From NCBI GenBank assembly GCA_049509515.1, contig JBEKZV010000020.1, positions 22,748 to 86,747 of the forward strand: DNA of 64,000 bases, given 5' to 3'. Position 1 is the stretch's first letter; each line of letters opens with the position of its first letter. The notes under the pieces were generated by a model. The model had not been told where the DNA came from. It searched no databases and saw nothing but the letters and a program-made list of their open reading frames with translations. This document shows, in pieces, positions 45,027 through 53,869 of this stretch. Made by a program: the position numbers and the translations under genes. The stretch is from JBEKCP01 sp049509515. GTDB lineage: Bacteria > Planctomycetota > Planctomycetia > Pirellulales > Thermoguttaceae.

Positions 45027-45830
45027 ATGGTGGACACCGACCGGCAGGCCGTCACCTGGCCGGCAAAATACGACCTGTTCGGCGTGCAGATCAGTGCGAC
45101 GGATTATGGGGAGGCGGTCCGCGCCATTCTCGACGCGGCCCGCCGCCGCGAGCCGGCGGTCGCCTCCTTCCACGCCGTCCACGCCCTGATGACCGCCGCC
45201 GAGGACCCGGCGCTGCGGCGGGCGGTCAACGGCTTCGAGATGGTAGCGCCGGACGGGCAACCGGTCCGCTGGGCCCTCCGCCTCCTGCACGGCATCCGCC
45301 TCAAAGACCGCGTCTACGGCCCCGAATTGATGCGGCGGCTGTGCCGGGAAGCCGCCGGAGGGCGGATCGGCGTTTATCTCTACGGAAGCTCGCCCGAGGT
45401 CCTCCGCCGCCTGTGCGAGAATCTCGTTGCGGAGCACCCGGGCCTGGTGATCGCCGGGGCGGAGTCGCCGCCTTTCCGCCCCTTGACGGCCGAGGAAGAA
45501 GAGCAAACGGTGCGGCGGATCGGCACTAGCGGTGCGGAATTGGTGCTGGTCGGGCTGGGCGCCCCCAAGCAGGACTGGTTCGCCCATCGCATCCGCGGCC
45601 GGGTCCGCCTGCCGGTGGTGTGCGTCGGAGCGGCGTTCGATTTCCACGCCGGCGCCAAGCCGATGGCCCCGGCCTGGATGCAGCGCTCGGGGCTGGAATG
45701 GCTGTTTCGGCTGTTGTGCGAGCCCCGCCGCCTGGCCCGCCGCTACCTGGTCACCAACACGTTGTTCTTGACGAAGCTTGCCGGAGCGATCGCCCGCGGC
45801 GGCGGCCGGCATTCCACCGCGCCGCCGTGA
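45027..45830 (+). CDS. WecG/TagA/CpsF-family glycosyltransferase
   Basis: 267 residues from the ATG at 45027 (a GTG at 44994 would add 11). The family is recognised by FHAVHALMTAAEDPALRRAVNGFEMVAPDGQPV, then VYGPELM, YLYGSSPEVL, and GLGAPKQDWFAHRI, with GAAFDFHAG before WMQRSGLEWLFRL. Such enzymes transfer a sugar such as N-acetylmannosamine to a lipid-linked acceptor. The C-terminal amphipathic helix should bind the membrane. It belongs to the same operon. Confidence 0.93.
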   Translation: MVDTDRQAVTWPAKYDLFGVQISATDYGEAVRAILDAARRREPAVASFHAVHALMTAAEDPALRRAVNGFEMVAPDGQPVRWALRLLHGIRLKDRVYGPELMRRLCREAAGGRIGVYLYGSSPEVLRRLCENLVAEHPGLVIAGAESPPFRPLTAEEEEQTVRRIGTSGAELVLVGLGAPKQDWFAHRIRGRVRLPVVCVGAAFDFHAGAKPMAPAWMQRSGLEWLFRLLCEPRRLARRYLVTNTLFLTKLAGAIARGGGRHSTAPP

Positions 45831-45877
45831 AAGCTATATTTTCCCCGATTCGTCCCGCTGCCGGTTGAGAGCGCAAT

Positions 45878-46954
45878 ATGTGCCCACAAGATGCCCTGAT
45901 GCCCGCCAACCAACCGCGGACGGCCGAGCGGCCGCTCCGCCGCGGGGATGCCGTCGACATCCGCCCCGCGGACGAGATCCTGGCGACCCTGGACGCCGAC
46001 GGCAAACTCGAAGGCATGCCCTTCATGCCGGAAATGGTCCCCTTCTGCGGCCAGCGGCATCGCGTTTTCCGCCGCGCCGAGAAGACATGCGTGGAGGGCG
46101 CGGGGATCCGCTTGCTGGGCGGGAACGTCTTCCTCGAAGGGCTCCGTTGCGACGGCGCCTTCCACGAGGGGTGCCAGCGGGGCTGCCTCTTCTTCTGGAA
46201 CGAGGCGTGGCTGAAACCGGTGGGGGACGGCATCTCCCCTCTCCCTCCGGGAGAGGGGCCGGGGGTGAGGGCTTCGCCTCCGGGAGAGGCACCCACAAGT
46301 GGGTACCCGGGGGTGAGGGCTTCGCCTCCGGGAGAGGCACCCACGAGTGGGTACCCGGGGGTGAGGGCTCGTCCGGTCGCCCCGCCGACTCTGCCGCCCA
46401 CCCGCCGCAACGGCCGGTTCTATTGCCAATCGACGGAACTGTTGGCGGCCACCAGGCCGCTGCCTCCGTTGGGCATCCGCCATTTCTGGCGGGATTTCAT
46501 CTCGGGCGAGGAGCGGCCGGGCCGCCTGGCCCGCATCTTCGCCCGCCAGGCCCTCAACAAGATCCGCCGCACCGTGGGCCTGAAGCCCTACGGCGCGCCC
46601 GCCGGGGACCGGCCGGGCGGGCCCAAAGGCGATCTGGACCTGCAGCCGGGCGAGTGGGTCGAGGTCCGCAGTCGCGAGGAAATCCTGGCCACCCTCGATC
46701 CCGACGGCAAGAACCGCGGCCTGTCTTTCGAGGTCGAGATGCTCGAGCACTGTGGCCGCCGCTACCGGGTCGCCTACCCGGTCCGCAAGATCATCCTCGA
46801 GATGACCGGTGCGATGGCTGAGCTGGTTCACACCGTCATCTTGGACGGCGTGGCCTGCGAAGGCACCTGCGCGAAGAGCTGCCCGCGCAGGAACTACTTC
46901 TACTGGCGGGAAAGCTGGCTGCGGCGGGTCGCAGGCCCGCCGCCCCAGCAGTAA
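45878..46954 (+). CDS. Unrecognised protein with duplicated cysteine-rich domain
   Basis: 358 residues. It holds two copies of one domain: EILATLDADGKLEGMPFMPEM near residue 30 and EILATLDPDGKNRGLSFEVEM near residue 270, each followed by a CGxRxRV strand. They end with cysteine motifs, CDGAFHEGCQRGCLFFWNEAWL and CEGTCAKSCPRRNYFYWRESWL. The cysteines could bind a metal or iron-sulfur centre. Residues about 120-165 come from a dispersed repeat inserted in frame. It is the last gene of the locus, 47 bases after the WecG-like gene. No known function. Confidence 0.75.
   Translation: MCPQDALMPANQPRTAERPLRRGDAVDIRPADEILATLDADGKLEGMPFMPEMVPFCGQRHRVFRRAEKTCVEGAGIRLLGGNVFLEGLRCDGAFHEGCQRGCLFFWNEAWLKPVGDGISPLPPGEGPGVRASPPGEAPTSGYPGVRASPPGEAPTSGYPGVRARPVAPPTLPPTRRNGRFYCQSTELLAATRPLPPLGIRHFWRDFISGEERPGRLARIFARQALNKIRRTVGLKPYGAPAGDRPGGPKGDLDLQPGEWVEVRSREEILATLDPDGKNRGLSFEVEMLEHCGRRYRVAYPVRKIILEMTGAMAELVHTVILDGVACEGTCAKSCPRRNYFYWRESWLRRVAGPPPQQ
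46240..46369. repeat. Dispersed repeat with 48-bp tandem units inside a gene
   Basis: CTCTCCCTCCGGGAGAGGGG forms a hairpin. Two tandem units of 48 bases (46265-46312 and 46313-46360, differing by a single base) and the start of a third follow. Since 48 is a multiple of three, the frame is kept. It translates to short repeats SPPGEAPTSGYPGVRA. A similar repeat is inside the radical SAM gene at 59290-59375. Confidence 0.85.
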
Positions 46955-47073
46955 GCGGGTTTGGGTGAATCCGGGAGGCTGGCGTTCTTTTCGCCTTCTG
47001 CCGCCAGGGGAAGTGACGTCAGAGTTTCCGCGCCTGCTCGCCGCTTTTCCGCAACCGATGCATCAACTCCAGG

Positions 47074-47301
47074 TCAGTCATCTTTGAGATCGGCCACATA
47101 CCCCTCGATCTCCAGATCTGTCAAACCATGCGCCTTGCGCATCCGCGTATAGTGGAGCGCGCGACTGAGCTCCGAGAGAATGAACTCGGAGATCGCGACG
47201 ACATGAGGGCTCCGCGTGCACCGCGACAGCAACGCGCGCGCCAGCCCCGATGTTCGCATCGCGGCCCGCGCGAGCACGTTCGTATCGAGGACGACGCGCA
47301 T
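47074..47301 (-). pseudogene. C-terminally truncated PIN-domain toxin
   Basis: 75 residues. MRVVLDTNVLARAAM, followed by a conserved region ISEFILSELSRAL and RMRKAHGLTDLEIEGYVADL, is the first half of a PIN ribonuclease (normal length about 130-140). The second acidic pair needed for metal binding is missing, so it should not cut RNA. Its ATG overlaps the stop of the antitoxin gene (TGATG). The following 112 bases in the 46955-47073 gap show no recognisable remainder. Confidence 0.7.
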
Positions 47302-47585
47302 CAGCCTTTTCGCGGGCGGACGTGGTCCATGGCCTCATCGACCGCCGCCTCCGCCTCCTCCGGCGTGACGCCGCGCGCCGCCGCATACCGATCGACCTTC
47401 GCGAACGTTCTCCGCAGACGCTCCATCGCCGCCTCGCGGACCGACTCCTCCGGCAGGGCGCTCGGCGTGTAGGCCATGACGAAGACCCGCTGGTCTGGAC
47501 TGAGCGGTTGGCCCAACAGCCCCTCAAGCACCTGGCGCTCGGTCGCCGGCAGATCGTTCACGCTACGGGAGGAAGTGGATTCCAT
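47301..47585 (-). CDS. Probable antitoxin of the PIN pair
   Basis: 94 residues, helical and charged, and without a recognised family. It is immediately upstream of the PIN gene, with a stop-start overlap. The sequence SVREAAMERLRRTFAKVDRYAAARGVTPEEAEAAVDEAMDHV suggests a C-terminal toxin-binding helix. A DNA-binding motif is not evident. It is inferred from operon position only. The promoter region lies in 47586-48056, which is otherwise without any gene that I can support. Confidence 0.6.
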   Translation of the reverse strand: MESTSSRSVNDLPATERQVLEGLLGQPLSPDQRVFVMAYTPSALPEESVREAAMERLRRTFAKVDRYAAARGVTPEEAEAAVDEAMDHVRPRKG

Positions 47586-48056
47586 GCCAAGAGTATAGCC
47601 CTGTTGAATGGCCCTGGCCAGAGGGTATGCCTCCGGAAAGGGAGCGCGCGTTCGCGGAGCCTTCGTTTACCCCTCGTTCGTCCCCCGGGCTGCGAACGGG
47701 CGGGCGTGTTTGGGCTGTTGCTCAGGCGGTGGCGCGCCCCGGCGGTCGAAGCCGCGTGGCTGGGGGCGAACGTGTTGTGGCCAAGGGTGGGCGGCCGCGG
47801 GATGCCCCGGGACACACCCTCACCAACAGCATCGACCGCCCCTGGTGGGAGGGCCACGGCGTCACGTGGTCGCGTCCTGCGGCTTCGAGCCGTTCCCGGT
47901 GGCCGGGAGGGTGGGTGTCGCATGACGAGCATAAGGGTTCCCACGCCCTTCGACACGCCTCTGCTGCGGATGCCGTCCGCGCCGGGAATTACGTTCAACG
48001 CGGGTGGCGGTGGATGCGCAGCGGGCTGGACGGCCGTCGGCGTGAGTTGCCGGTCG

Positions 48057-48779
48057 TCAAGCCTTCGCCCTACGCCGACGCCAAACGGAGGCGATCACAC
48101 CCATAGCCCCTATGCCAGCCCAGGCGATGATGGAGGCCGGCTCGGGCACCGCGGTGGGCGCGGGGGCCACCACCTGCACGTCCAGGCCCGTGCCGAACGC
48201 CGGGGAGGTGTACATTGGCGGGTTCGTGGGGGATATCCACTCGTTGGGGCCGGGGATGGTCTCCTCCAGTGTCCAAGAGCCGTCCGGATTGTATCGCCAC
48301 CACTCTGTCTCCGCTCCCAACTGCACCGTCGCGTACCCGTTGAAAATCGCCACCCAGTTACCAGCCTGCGTGTAGGTAATGGGTACCCGTTCCTGGAATA
48401 GGTACCCAGAGGCGTACGGGTAGATCACGGATATTGGTGCCTGCCCGTCGCCAAGATTCAGGGTGCCCCAAACCCCCGTTATCTGGCCGTAGCCAGTATA
48501 TAGGTTGACGGCTTCTCCACCTATTCCGTACGGATTATTGGGGTTGCCGTAGTAGACGGTATTGGAAATCCACGTGGACGGCGGGGGCGGCGTGAGCTGT
48601 AACGACACGTCCATCCACAGCGCATCGTTGGTGTCAATGGTCGACGGTGTACCCTCGATCCACACCGACGGGGTGAGGATGTCCGCGCTTGCGCCCCCGG
48701 GGGCTACGAGCAGGGCCGCCATGGTCCACAGAAAGGCCGCGGCCAGGGCGAAACGGCTGTGGGAGTGAGAAGTGGTCAT
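48057..48779 (-). CDS. Small PEP-CTERM surface protein
   Basis: 240 residues. A signal peptide (AAAFLWTMAALLVAPGGASA) is followed by a beta-rich domain containing many Tyr, Asn, Pro and Gly residues. The C-terminus, VPEPASIIAWAGIGAMGVIASVWRRRR, is a PEP-CTERM exosortase-type sorting signal. It is likely exported and sorted to the surface. No catalytic motif is seen. The gap 48780-49323 upstream contains its leader and no other clear gene. Confidence 0.88.
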   Translation of the reverse strand: MTTSHSHSRFALAAAFLWTMAALLVAPGGASADILTPSVWIEGTPSTIDTNDALWMDVSLQLTPPPPSTWISNTVYYGNPNNPYGIGGEAVNLYTGYGQITGVWGTLNLGDGQAPISVIYPYASGYLFQERVPITYTQAGNWVAIFNGYATVQLGAETEWWRYNPDGSWTLEETIPGPNEWISPTNPPMYTSPAFGTGLDVQVVAPAPTAVPEPASIIAWAGIGAMGVIASVWRRRRAKA

Positions 48780-49323
48780 TGACGTACTCCTTTGGGAAAT
48801 GGTGCTTCACGAATCGGACCTCGGTTGAGCATCAACCAGCCATTTGCCGCGCCGCGCGGCACCCGGGATCGCACACGATTGGAAAACACCCAGCCGAAAA
48901 CGGCCCCCGGCGAGCCAGTGCCTCGCCCGGCGGGCAACGGGGCTGGCTGCGGTAACGCTCCCTCGACTGGCTCACAATCGAACCGGCCGGCACGCACACC
49001 GTGTCGCCGCAGGGCACGCGTCTCGGCCTCTTCGCTTGGCGACCACGGTGCCAAGGAACCCCGCATTTTTTGCCCCTCCCTCCCACTTTGTCAAGCAATT
49101 TGTGCGAGGGACGCATGGAAACCGGCTAGCGACTCCAACTGGGGTGGGGGTAAGATTGCCTGTCTTCACACGATACGGAGGATACTGGCCGTCTGGGGGG
49201 CTGCGGGACGGGCCGCGCCCATCGGGTTCCCGTGGGTAATGGCAGATTGCGGCCCCGGTGCTACGCCGGTCGGCTTCTTGAGAGGCACGAGCCCTCACGA
49301 GGAACTCTACGCAGCGCGTCCGA

Positions 49324-49560
49324 GTGCTCGATGCCCACGGCCGGCTGTTCTTCCGAGAGTGCCGGACGCCGGCCTTCGTGTTGATCATCCGCCGCGGCGT
49401 GCCTCCTCACCTGGAGTCCGCCGACAGCGAGTGCAAGGTATGCCGGGCGCGGGCCGCCGACTTGGTCCGCGCGGCCCGGTTCCTCGGGTTCACGAGGGTG
49501 AGCCGCCCGCTCTGTGTTCCCGTCAAGCCGAAATGGCCACAACCCCAAGGTGGACCATGA
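49324..49560 (+). CDS. Repeated unknown gene, copy 2
   Basis: About 78 residues from the GTG at 49324, though the matching frame is open from further upstream (QRVRVLDAHGRLFF). It then reads RECRTPAFVLIIRRGVPPHLESADSECKVCRARAADLVRAARFLGF. The first 50 residues are nearly the same as the fragment at 30695-30843. The stop overlaps the next start (ATGA). No family is recognised. Two Cys residues in ECKVC may bind metal. Confidence 0.5.
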   Translation: MLDAHGRLFFRECRTPAFVLIIRRGVPPHLESADSECKVCRARAADLVRAARFLGFTRVSRPLCVPVKPKWPQPQGGP

Positions 49561-49679
49561 CCAAGACTGCCGACAAGCTGGACGCCCTGGCCGACCGGAT
49601 GCAAAAGGACATCGACCATGCCCGGCGGCCCCTGACGCAGAACCCCACGCCCGCATTCCCAGGATTTCCCTTCACATGA
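49557..49679 (+). pseudogene. Short coupled gene, probable N-terminal remnant
   Basis: 40 residues from the ATG at 49557: KTADKLDALADRMQKDIDHARRPLTQNPTP. This resembles the N-terminus of longer proteins found in Planctomycetes (from memory, not checked). It ends soon after at a stop, with a hydrophobic run PAFPGFPFT that does not resemble the rest. A truncation is therefore probable. The start overlaps the stop of the preceding repeated gene. Confidence 0.4.
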
Positions 49680-49789
49680 ATCACCCCGCCACTTGGGGGG
49701 CTGTCCCACCGGGCGCCAAACGACGATTATATTCTTGTGAGGGCGATGGTCCTCCCGGGGCCGGGGAGCCCGGAGAAAGGAGCTGCGCC

Positions 49790-50083
49790 ATGAACGACGT
49801 TTTCCAGGTGCGGGTGCGGACGGCAGCGGTGGCGGGGTGGTGGACGCTCTTGATCGGGGTGGTGTTCATCTCCGTGCAGTGGATGGCCTATCTGGCGGCC
49901 ATGGCCCACCGGCCGGCGTGGCTGCTGTCCGTGTGGGGGCCGGAGGCCAGTTGGCCCTTGATCCAGAGCGTGTGGTTCTGGGCCATAGTGGGCCTCAAGG
50001 CCTGCCTGTTGCTGGCGGCGTTGCCGGTCGTCTGGCTGACGCTTTGGGCGCGGCAGTTGCGGAAGCGAGCGGGCGCGGCGTGA
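49790..50083 (+). CDS. Small membrane protein
   Basis: 97 residues; the start is set by AGAAAGGAG about seven bases upstream. Two or three hydrophobic helices (WWTLLIGVVFISVQWMAYLAAM, then FWAIVGLKACLLLAALPVVWLTLWA) show an integral membrane protein. It has a basic C-terminus. No family is recognised. It lies convergent with the Ser/Thr kinase gene, with 25 bases between the stops. Confidence 0.75.
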   Translation: MNDVFQVRVRTAAVAGWWTLLIGVVFISVQWMAYLAAMAHRPAWLLSVWGPEASWPLIQSVWFWAIVGLKACLLLAALPVVWLTLWARQLRKRAGAA

Positions 50084-50108
50084 AACAGGGAGGAGGAGGG
50101 ACCCCCGA

Positions 50109-52895
50109 TCACGGTTGCACGGCCGTCTTGCCTGGGCCGCGGTGGATGTGGCCGGGACGGGGGAAGGCGTCGCCGGCCTTCGCGGCGGCGGCGTCGGCCA
50201 AGGTGTCTTCGCCCAACTCCCGCAAGACCTTGGCCAACGCGGCGTAGGGGGCGGCCAGCATCCGCCGGGCGCTTGGGGCGCGCCAGTTGCCCGGCCCGCT
50301 GGGGGCGAGCCCCTGGAGCTTCTCCAACTCGGCAATCGCCGCTTCCAGGCTGGCGCGGGCCTTGGCGGGCTGGCTGGCCGAGCTTGCCAAGTCGGCCTGC
50401 TGCTGGAGCGAGCGGGCCAGGGCGAAACGATAGTTCGTTATCTTGGGGAACTCGGCCACCAGGGCCTTATGGACCTCGACCGCCTTGGCCGCGGCCTCTT
50501 GGGCGTCGGCGGGCGAGTCGGCCGACCGCGCGGCCAACGTCAGGCGGCCCCAGACCTGCGCCAGCGTGACCTTGTAGGCCGGCACCGCCGGCCACCGCGC
50601 TACCAGGTCGACGGCGATCGAGACGGCCTTGCGGAGCTGGTCGGCGGCGGCGGCCGCCGCGGAGTTGTCACGGTTGCGGAAGTCAACCGTGGCGTAGGTT
50701 TCGGCCAATTCCGCGCGGTAGGCGGGGTTCTGCGGGACCTCGTCGACGAGCTTCTCCAGGATGCGGACGGCCTCCTGCTTGGCCTGGGCGGCCTCGTCCC
50801 GGTGGCCGTCCAGCGTGGCGATCAGGTAGCGGTCGCGTTGGCTGCGGGCCATGGCCAGGCGATACTTGGGGTTGTCGGGGGCGTCGCGGACCAACTCGGC
50901 CAACAGGTCCAGGGCGCGGCGGTTGTTGTCGCCGGCCTCGCGGAGCCGTTCGGAGGAGGAACCCCACGCGTGCCGGCCGCCGGCCGCGCCGGGCCTCCGC
51001 CCGGCGGAAGCCCACAGCGGCGTGCTGAGGAAGCCCAGGGTGCGGGCCAGCTCGAAGCGGCTTTCCGGCCCCGCGGCTGCCGCCGGCGGCTCGTGGCGGA
51101 GGACTTCCAGGGCCTGCCGGTGGCAATCGCGGGCCTCGCCCAGCCGGCCCACGTCGTGGAACAAGACACCCAGCTCGTTGTGGATCGCGGCCGTGGAGGT
51201 CAAGTAGTCCCCGGTTTCGCTGGACCCTGAGGGCGCCCCCGCGGCCAGGGCCTGGTACACTGCCAGGGCGTGGCGGTAGGCCGTCTCGGACTTTTCGTGC
51301 TGCCCCAGGTGACGCTGGATGTCGCCCACGCGGCGGTAGGCGCGGGCGGTTTCCTTCTGCAGCTTCACGTCCGTGCGGTTCTGCTGGGCGAACTGGTCGT
51401 AGAACTTCAGCATGCTCTCCAGGAGTGCGGCGTCCTTGTCGCTCACGGCCGGGTACCCGCTTGCGGGTGCGGCGGCGGGACCGGGCCAATCGTCGTCGTC
51501 CTCGTCGGAGTCGCGGGCGATCGGGTCGGAGGCGACCATGCCGAAGATGTCCTCGAAGGCCCTGGTGGCCAGGCGGAGGTTGGTTTCGGCCCGCTCGCGC
51601 TGGGCCTTGGTCCGGGCGCGTTCTTCTTCCGCTTGTTGCCGGGCCAGGTCAGCCTGGCTCCGCTCGAAGGAGACGCGCTCCAGCGCGCGGGACGTATGGA
51701 GATAGCCGATTGCGGCCGTCAGTGCCCCGGCCAGCAACAATGCCAGGGCGGCCCCGCTGGTGGCGGCCATCGCCCGGTTGCGGCGGCACCAGCGCCACAA
51801 CCGGCCCACGGGAGTGATCGGCCGCGCCCGGATCGGCCGGTCCTCGATGAAGCATTGCAGGTCGGCCGCCAGCTCGCCGGCCGTCTGGTAGCGATGCTCC
51901 GGTTGGCTGGCAATCGCCTTGACCACGATCGTTTCCAGGTCGCGGGGGATGTCCGGGCGGAGCTTGCGGGGCCGCGGCGGCTCGGCCTGCGTGATCTGCC
52001 GGATCAGGTGGCGGCGGTCGCTCTCGTCGAACGCCGGACGCAGCACCAACAGCTCGTAGAGCGTCAGGCCCAGGCCGTACACGTCGCTGCGGGCGTCGGC
52101 CTGCCCGGCAAACTGCTCCGGAGCCATGTAGCGCAGCGTCCCCAGCGTGTCGTTGGGGTGCGTCAGGTCCTCGACGTCGGCCAGCTTGGCCAGCCCGAAA
52201 TCCGCGATCCACACCGTCCCCCGGTCGTCCAGCAGAAGATTTGCCGGCTTGACGTCGCGGTGCAGAACGCCTTGCCGGTGGGCGTAGTCCAGGGCCTCGG
52301 CCGCCTGGACGCCGATCCGCGCGACGGCCCGCCAATCGCACGGGTCCCCCGTGGCCGGCACCTTGTCCAGCCCCTCGCCGGGAATGAATTGCATCACGTA
52401 GTAGTGCAGGCCGTCCTGCTGGCCGACGCCGAAGACGGGGACGATGTTGGTATGGTGCAGCCGGGCGGCGGCCTGGGCCTCGCGGTGGAAGCGGCGGAGG
52501 CGATTGTCCGAGGCGAGGGCTGCCGGTGGCAGCACCTTCAGGGCCACGCGGCGGCCGAGCGATTCCTGGACCGCCTCGTAGACCACTCCCATGCCGCCGC
52601 GGCCGATCTCGCGGATCACGCGGAAATCGCCGAGCTGCCCGACCAGCTCGCCCGGGGCCGGCATCCCACCGCCGCCCGCCGCGCCACGGGGTTTCAGATC
52701 TTCCAATAACACCAGCGCCGGGAAAAGGTCCCTGATCCGCGCGGCCAGCTCCGGGTGCCGCGCGGCACAATCCTCGATCGACTCGTCCGTCCCCTGCCGG
52801 CGGCGCTCGAGGAATTCCTCGGCCAGGCACTCCAGCGGGTCGCGCTGCGTGTCCGCGGTCACGGCCAGCGGTTGGTCGGGAAGGTCAGTCGCCAT
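50109..52895 (-). CDS. Transmembrane Ser/Thr protein kinase with TPR-like C-terminus
   Basis: 928 residues from the ATG at 52895. Kinase domain (residues about 91-350): Gly loop IGRGGMGVVY, Lys in RVALKVLPP, catalytic HRDVKPANLLLDD, DFG in IADFGLAKL, and APEQ. A membrane helix (GAALALLLAGALTAAIGYL) leads to a helical region rich in Ala/Leu with TPR-like repeats. An N-terminal segment of about 80 residues precedes the kinase. It lies immediately after an ECF sigma gene, as in the planctomycete ECF/kinase signalling pairs. Confidence 0.93.
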   Translation of the reverse strand: MATDLPDQPLAVTADTQRDPLECLAEEFLERRRQGTDESIEDCAARHPELAARIRDLFPALVLLEDLKPRGAAGGGGMPAPGELVGQLGDFRVIREIGRGGMGVVYEAVQESLGRRVALKVLPPAALASDNRLRRFHREAQAAARLHHTNIVPVFGVGQQDGLHYYVMQFIPGEGLDKVPATGDPCDWRAVARIGVQAAEALDYAHRQGVLHRDVKPANLLLDDRGTVWIADFGLAKLADVEDLTHPNDTLGTLRYMAPEQFAGQADARSDVYGLGLTLYELLVLRPAFDESDRRHLIRQITQAEPPRPRKLRPDIPRDLETIVVKAIASQPEHRYQTAGELAADLQCFIEDRPIRARPITPVGRLWRWCRRNRAMAATSGAALALLLAGALTAAIGYLHTSRALERVSFERSQADLARQQAEEERARTKAQRERAETNLRLATRAFEDIFGMVASDPIARDSDEDDDDWPGPAAAPASGYPAVSDKDAALLESMLKFYDQFAQQNRTDVKLQKETARAYRRVGDIQRHLGQHEKSETAYRHALAVYQALAAGAPSGSSETGDYLTSTAAIHNELGVLFHDVGRLGEARDCHRQALEVLRHEPPAAAAGPESRFELARTLGFLSTPLWASAGRRPGAAGGRHAWGSSSERLREAGDNNRRALDLLAELVRDAPDNPKYRLAMARSQRDRYLIATLDGHRDEAAQAKQEAVRILEKLVDEVPQNPAYRAELAETYATVDFRNRDNSAAAAAADQLRKAVSIAVDLVARWPAVPAYKVTLAQVWGRLTLAARSADSPADAQEAAAKAVEVHKALVAEFPKITNYRFALARSLQQQADLASSASQPAKARASLEAAIAELEKLQGLAPSGPGNWRAPSARRMLAAPYAALAKVLRELGEDTLADAAAAKAGDAFPRPGHIHRGPGKTAVQP

Positions 52896-52918
52896 GCGGT
52901 TGCTCCGTCTTCCCCCTC

Positions 52919-53560
52919 TCACGCCAGGGGCGAGGGGAGTTGTCCCAAGGCCGCTTTCAGGCGTTCCAGGGCGCGGATATAGCGTTTGCTGGCGGCCGCG
53001 GGTGTAATGTCCAACTCTTGGGCGGCCTCCAGGTTGGTCAATTCTTCGTAGTGCCGCAGGGCGAGAATCTCGCGATCCAGCGGGTCCAGGGCAGAAATCG
53101 CCTCGTGGAGCCGCGACTCCATCTCCTGGCGGATCACCGCCCGGCTGGGCGAGGTCAACCGCCCCGCCAAGCCGCAACTGAGCGAGTGGGAATCGGCTTC
53201 GGGGGCGTAGCGGCGAAAGGCGACTTCTTGCTTTGCGTCGCGCTTCTTCGCCCCCAGGTGCCGGCGGTGGATCGCCATCAGCCGTTGGCCCGTGATCAGC
53301 CGCAGCCACAAAAACAGCGGCATCGGCGGATCGGCCAGGTACCGGTCGAACTGCCGCGAGGCATCCACAAAGGCGTCTTGGAGCACGTCCGAGGCATCGA
53401 CCCTGCCGGCCACGCGGCGATCCAAGCGGAGATCGACCATCCGGCGGAGCCGTGCCCGGTGGCCCATGAATGCCTCGGCCAGCGCACCCTGCCCCCCACT
53501 ACAGACTGGATCGGCGCGGGCGTCCGACGATTTGGCTGACATGCCTGCCGTTGGTTCCAT
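52919..53560 (-). CDS. ECF-type sigma factor linked to the kinase
   Basis: 213 residues. Region 2 has RRVAGRVDASDVLQDAFVDASRQFDRYL. Region 4 has LDPLDREILALRHYEELTNLEAAQELDITPAAASKRYIRALERL. Kinase-associated ECF sigma factors of Planctomycetes are commonly encoded beside a Ser/Thr kinase that may phosphorylate them. The gene is 23 bases from the kinase start and shares its direction. The start at 53560 is the longest choice and lacks a Shine-Dalgarno. An ATG at 53542 is an alternative. Confidence 0.9.
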   Translation of the reverse strand: MEPTAGMSAKSSDARADPVCSGGQGALAEAFMGHRARLRRMVDLRLDRRVAGRVDASDVLQDAFVDASRQFDRYLADPPMPLFLWLRLITGQRLMAIHRRHLGAKKRDAKQEVAFRRYAPEADSHSLSCGLAGRLTSPSRAVIRQEMESRLHEAISALDPLDREILALRHYEELTNLEAAQELDITPAAASKRYIRALERLKAALGQLPSPLA

Positions 53561-53869
53561 GAGGATTTAACCCGCAGGGCACAGGCGAGTGTCGCTGGGA
53601 AATGGGGGCGGGCGCCATTTTTTGCAGATTGCCCATTTTACCCAAGGACCACCCTGCCGTCAATAATCCGGCGGCAAGGTGTCTTTCTGGCGACCCGTCT
53701 TGCAAATAATATGGTACGGGGATTCGGGACTACGGTCCAGGGACTCGCCGGCCGCCATGTCGGGCCACACTGACCCGGCCTGCCGGCCACGAGCGCCAAG
53801 AAGTACATCGCCGCGCCGGGGCGGATGTAACCTCCGGCCGCGGCATGTCTAATCTCAGGAGGACTCTTT

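Noticed and set aside
47558..47998. Minus-strand open frame in the gap before the PIN/antitoxin genes
   Set aside because: No ribosome site or homologous motif, and Arg/Pro-rich composition as in shadow frames.
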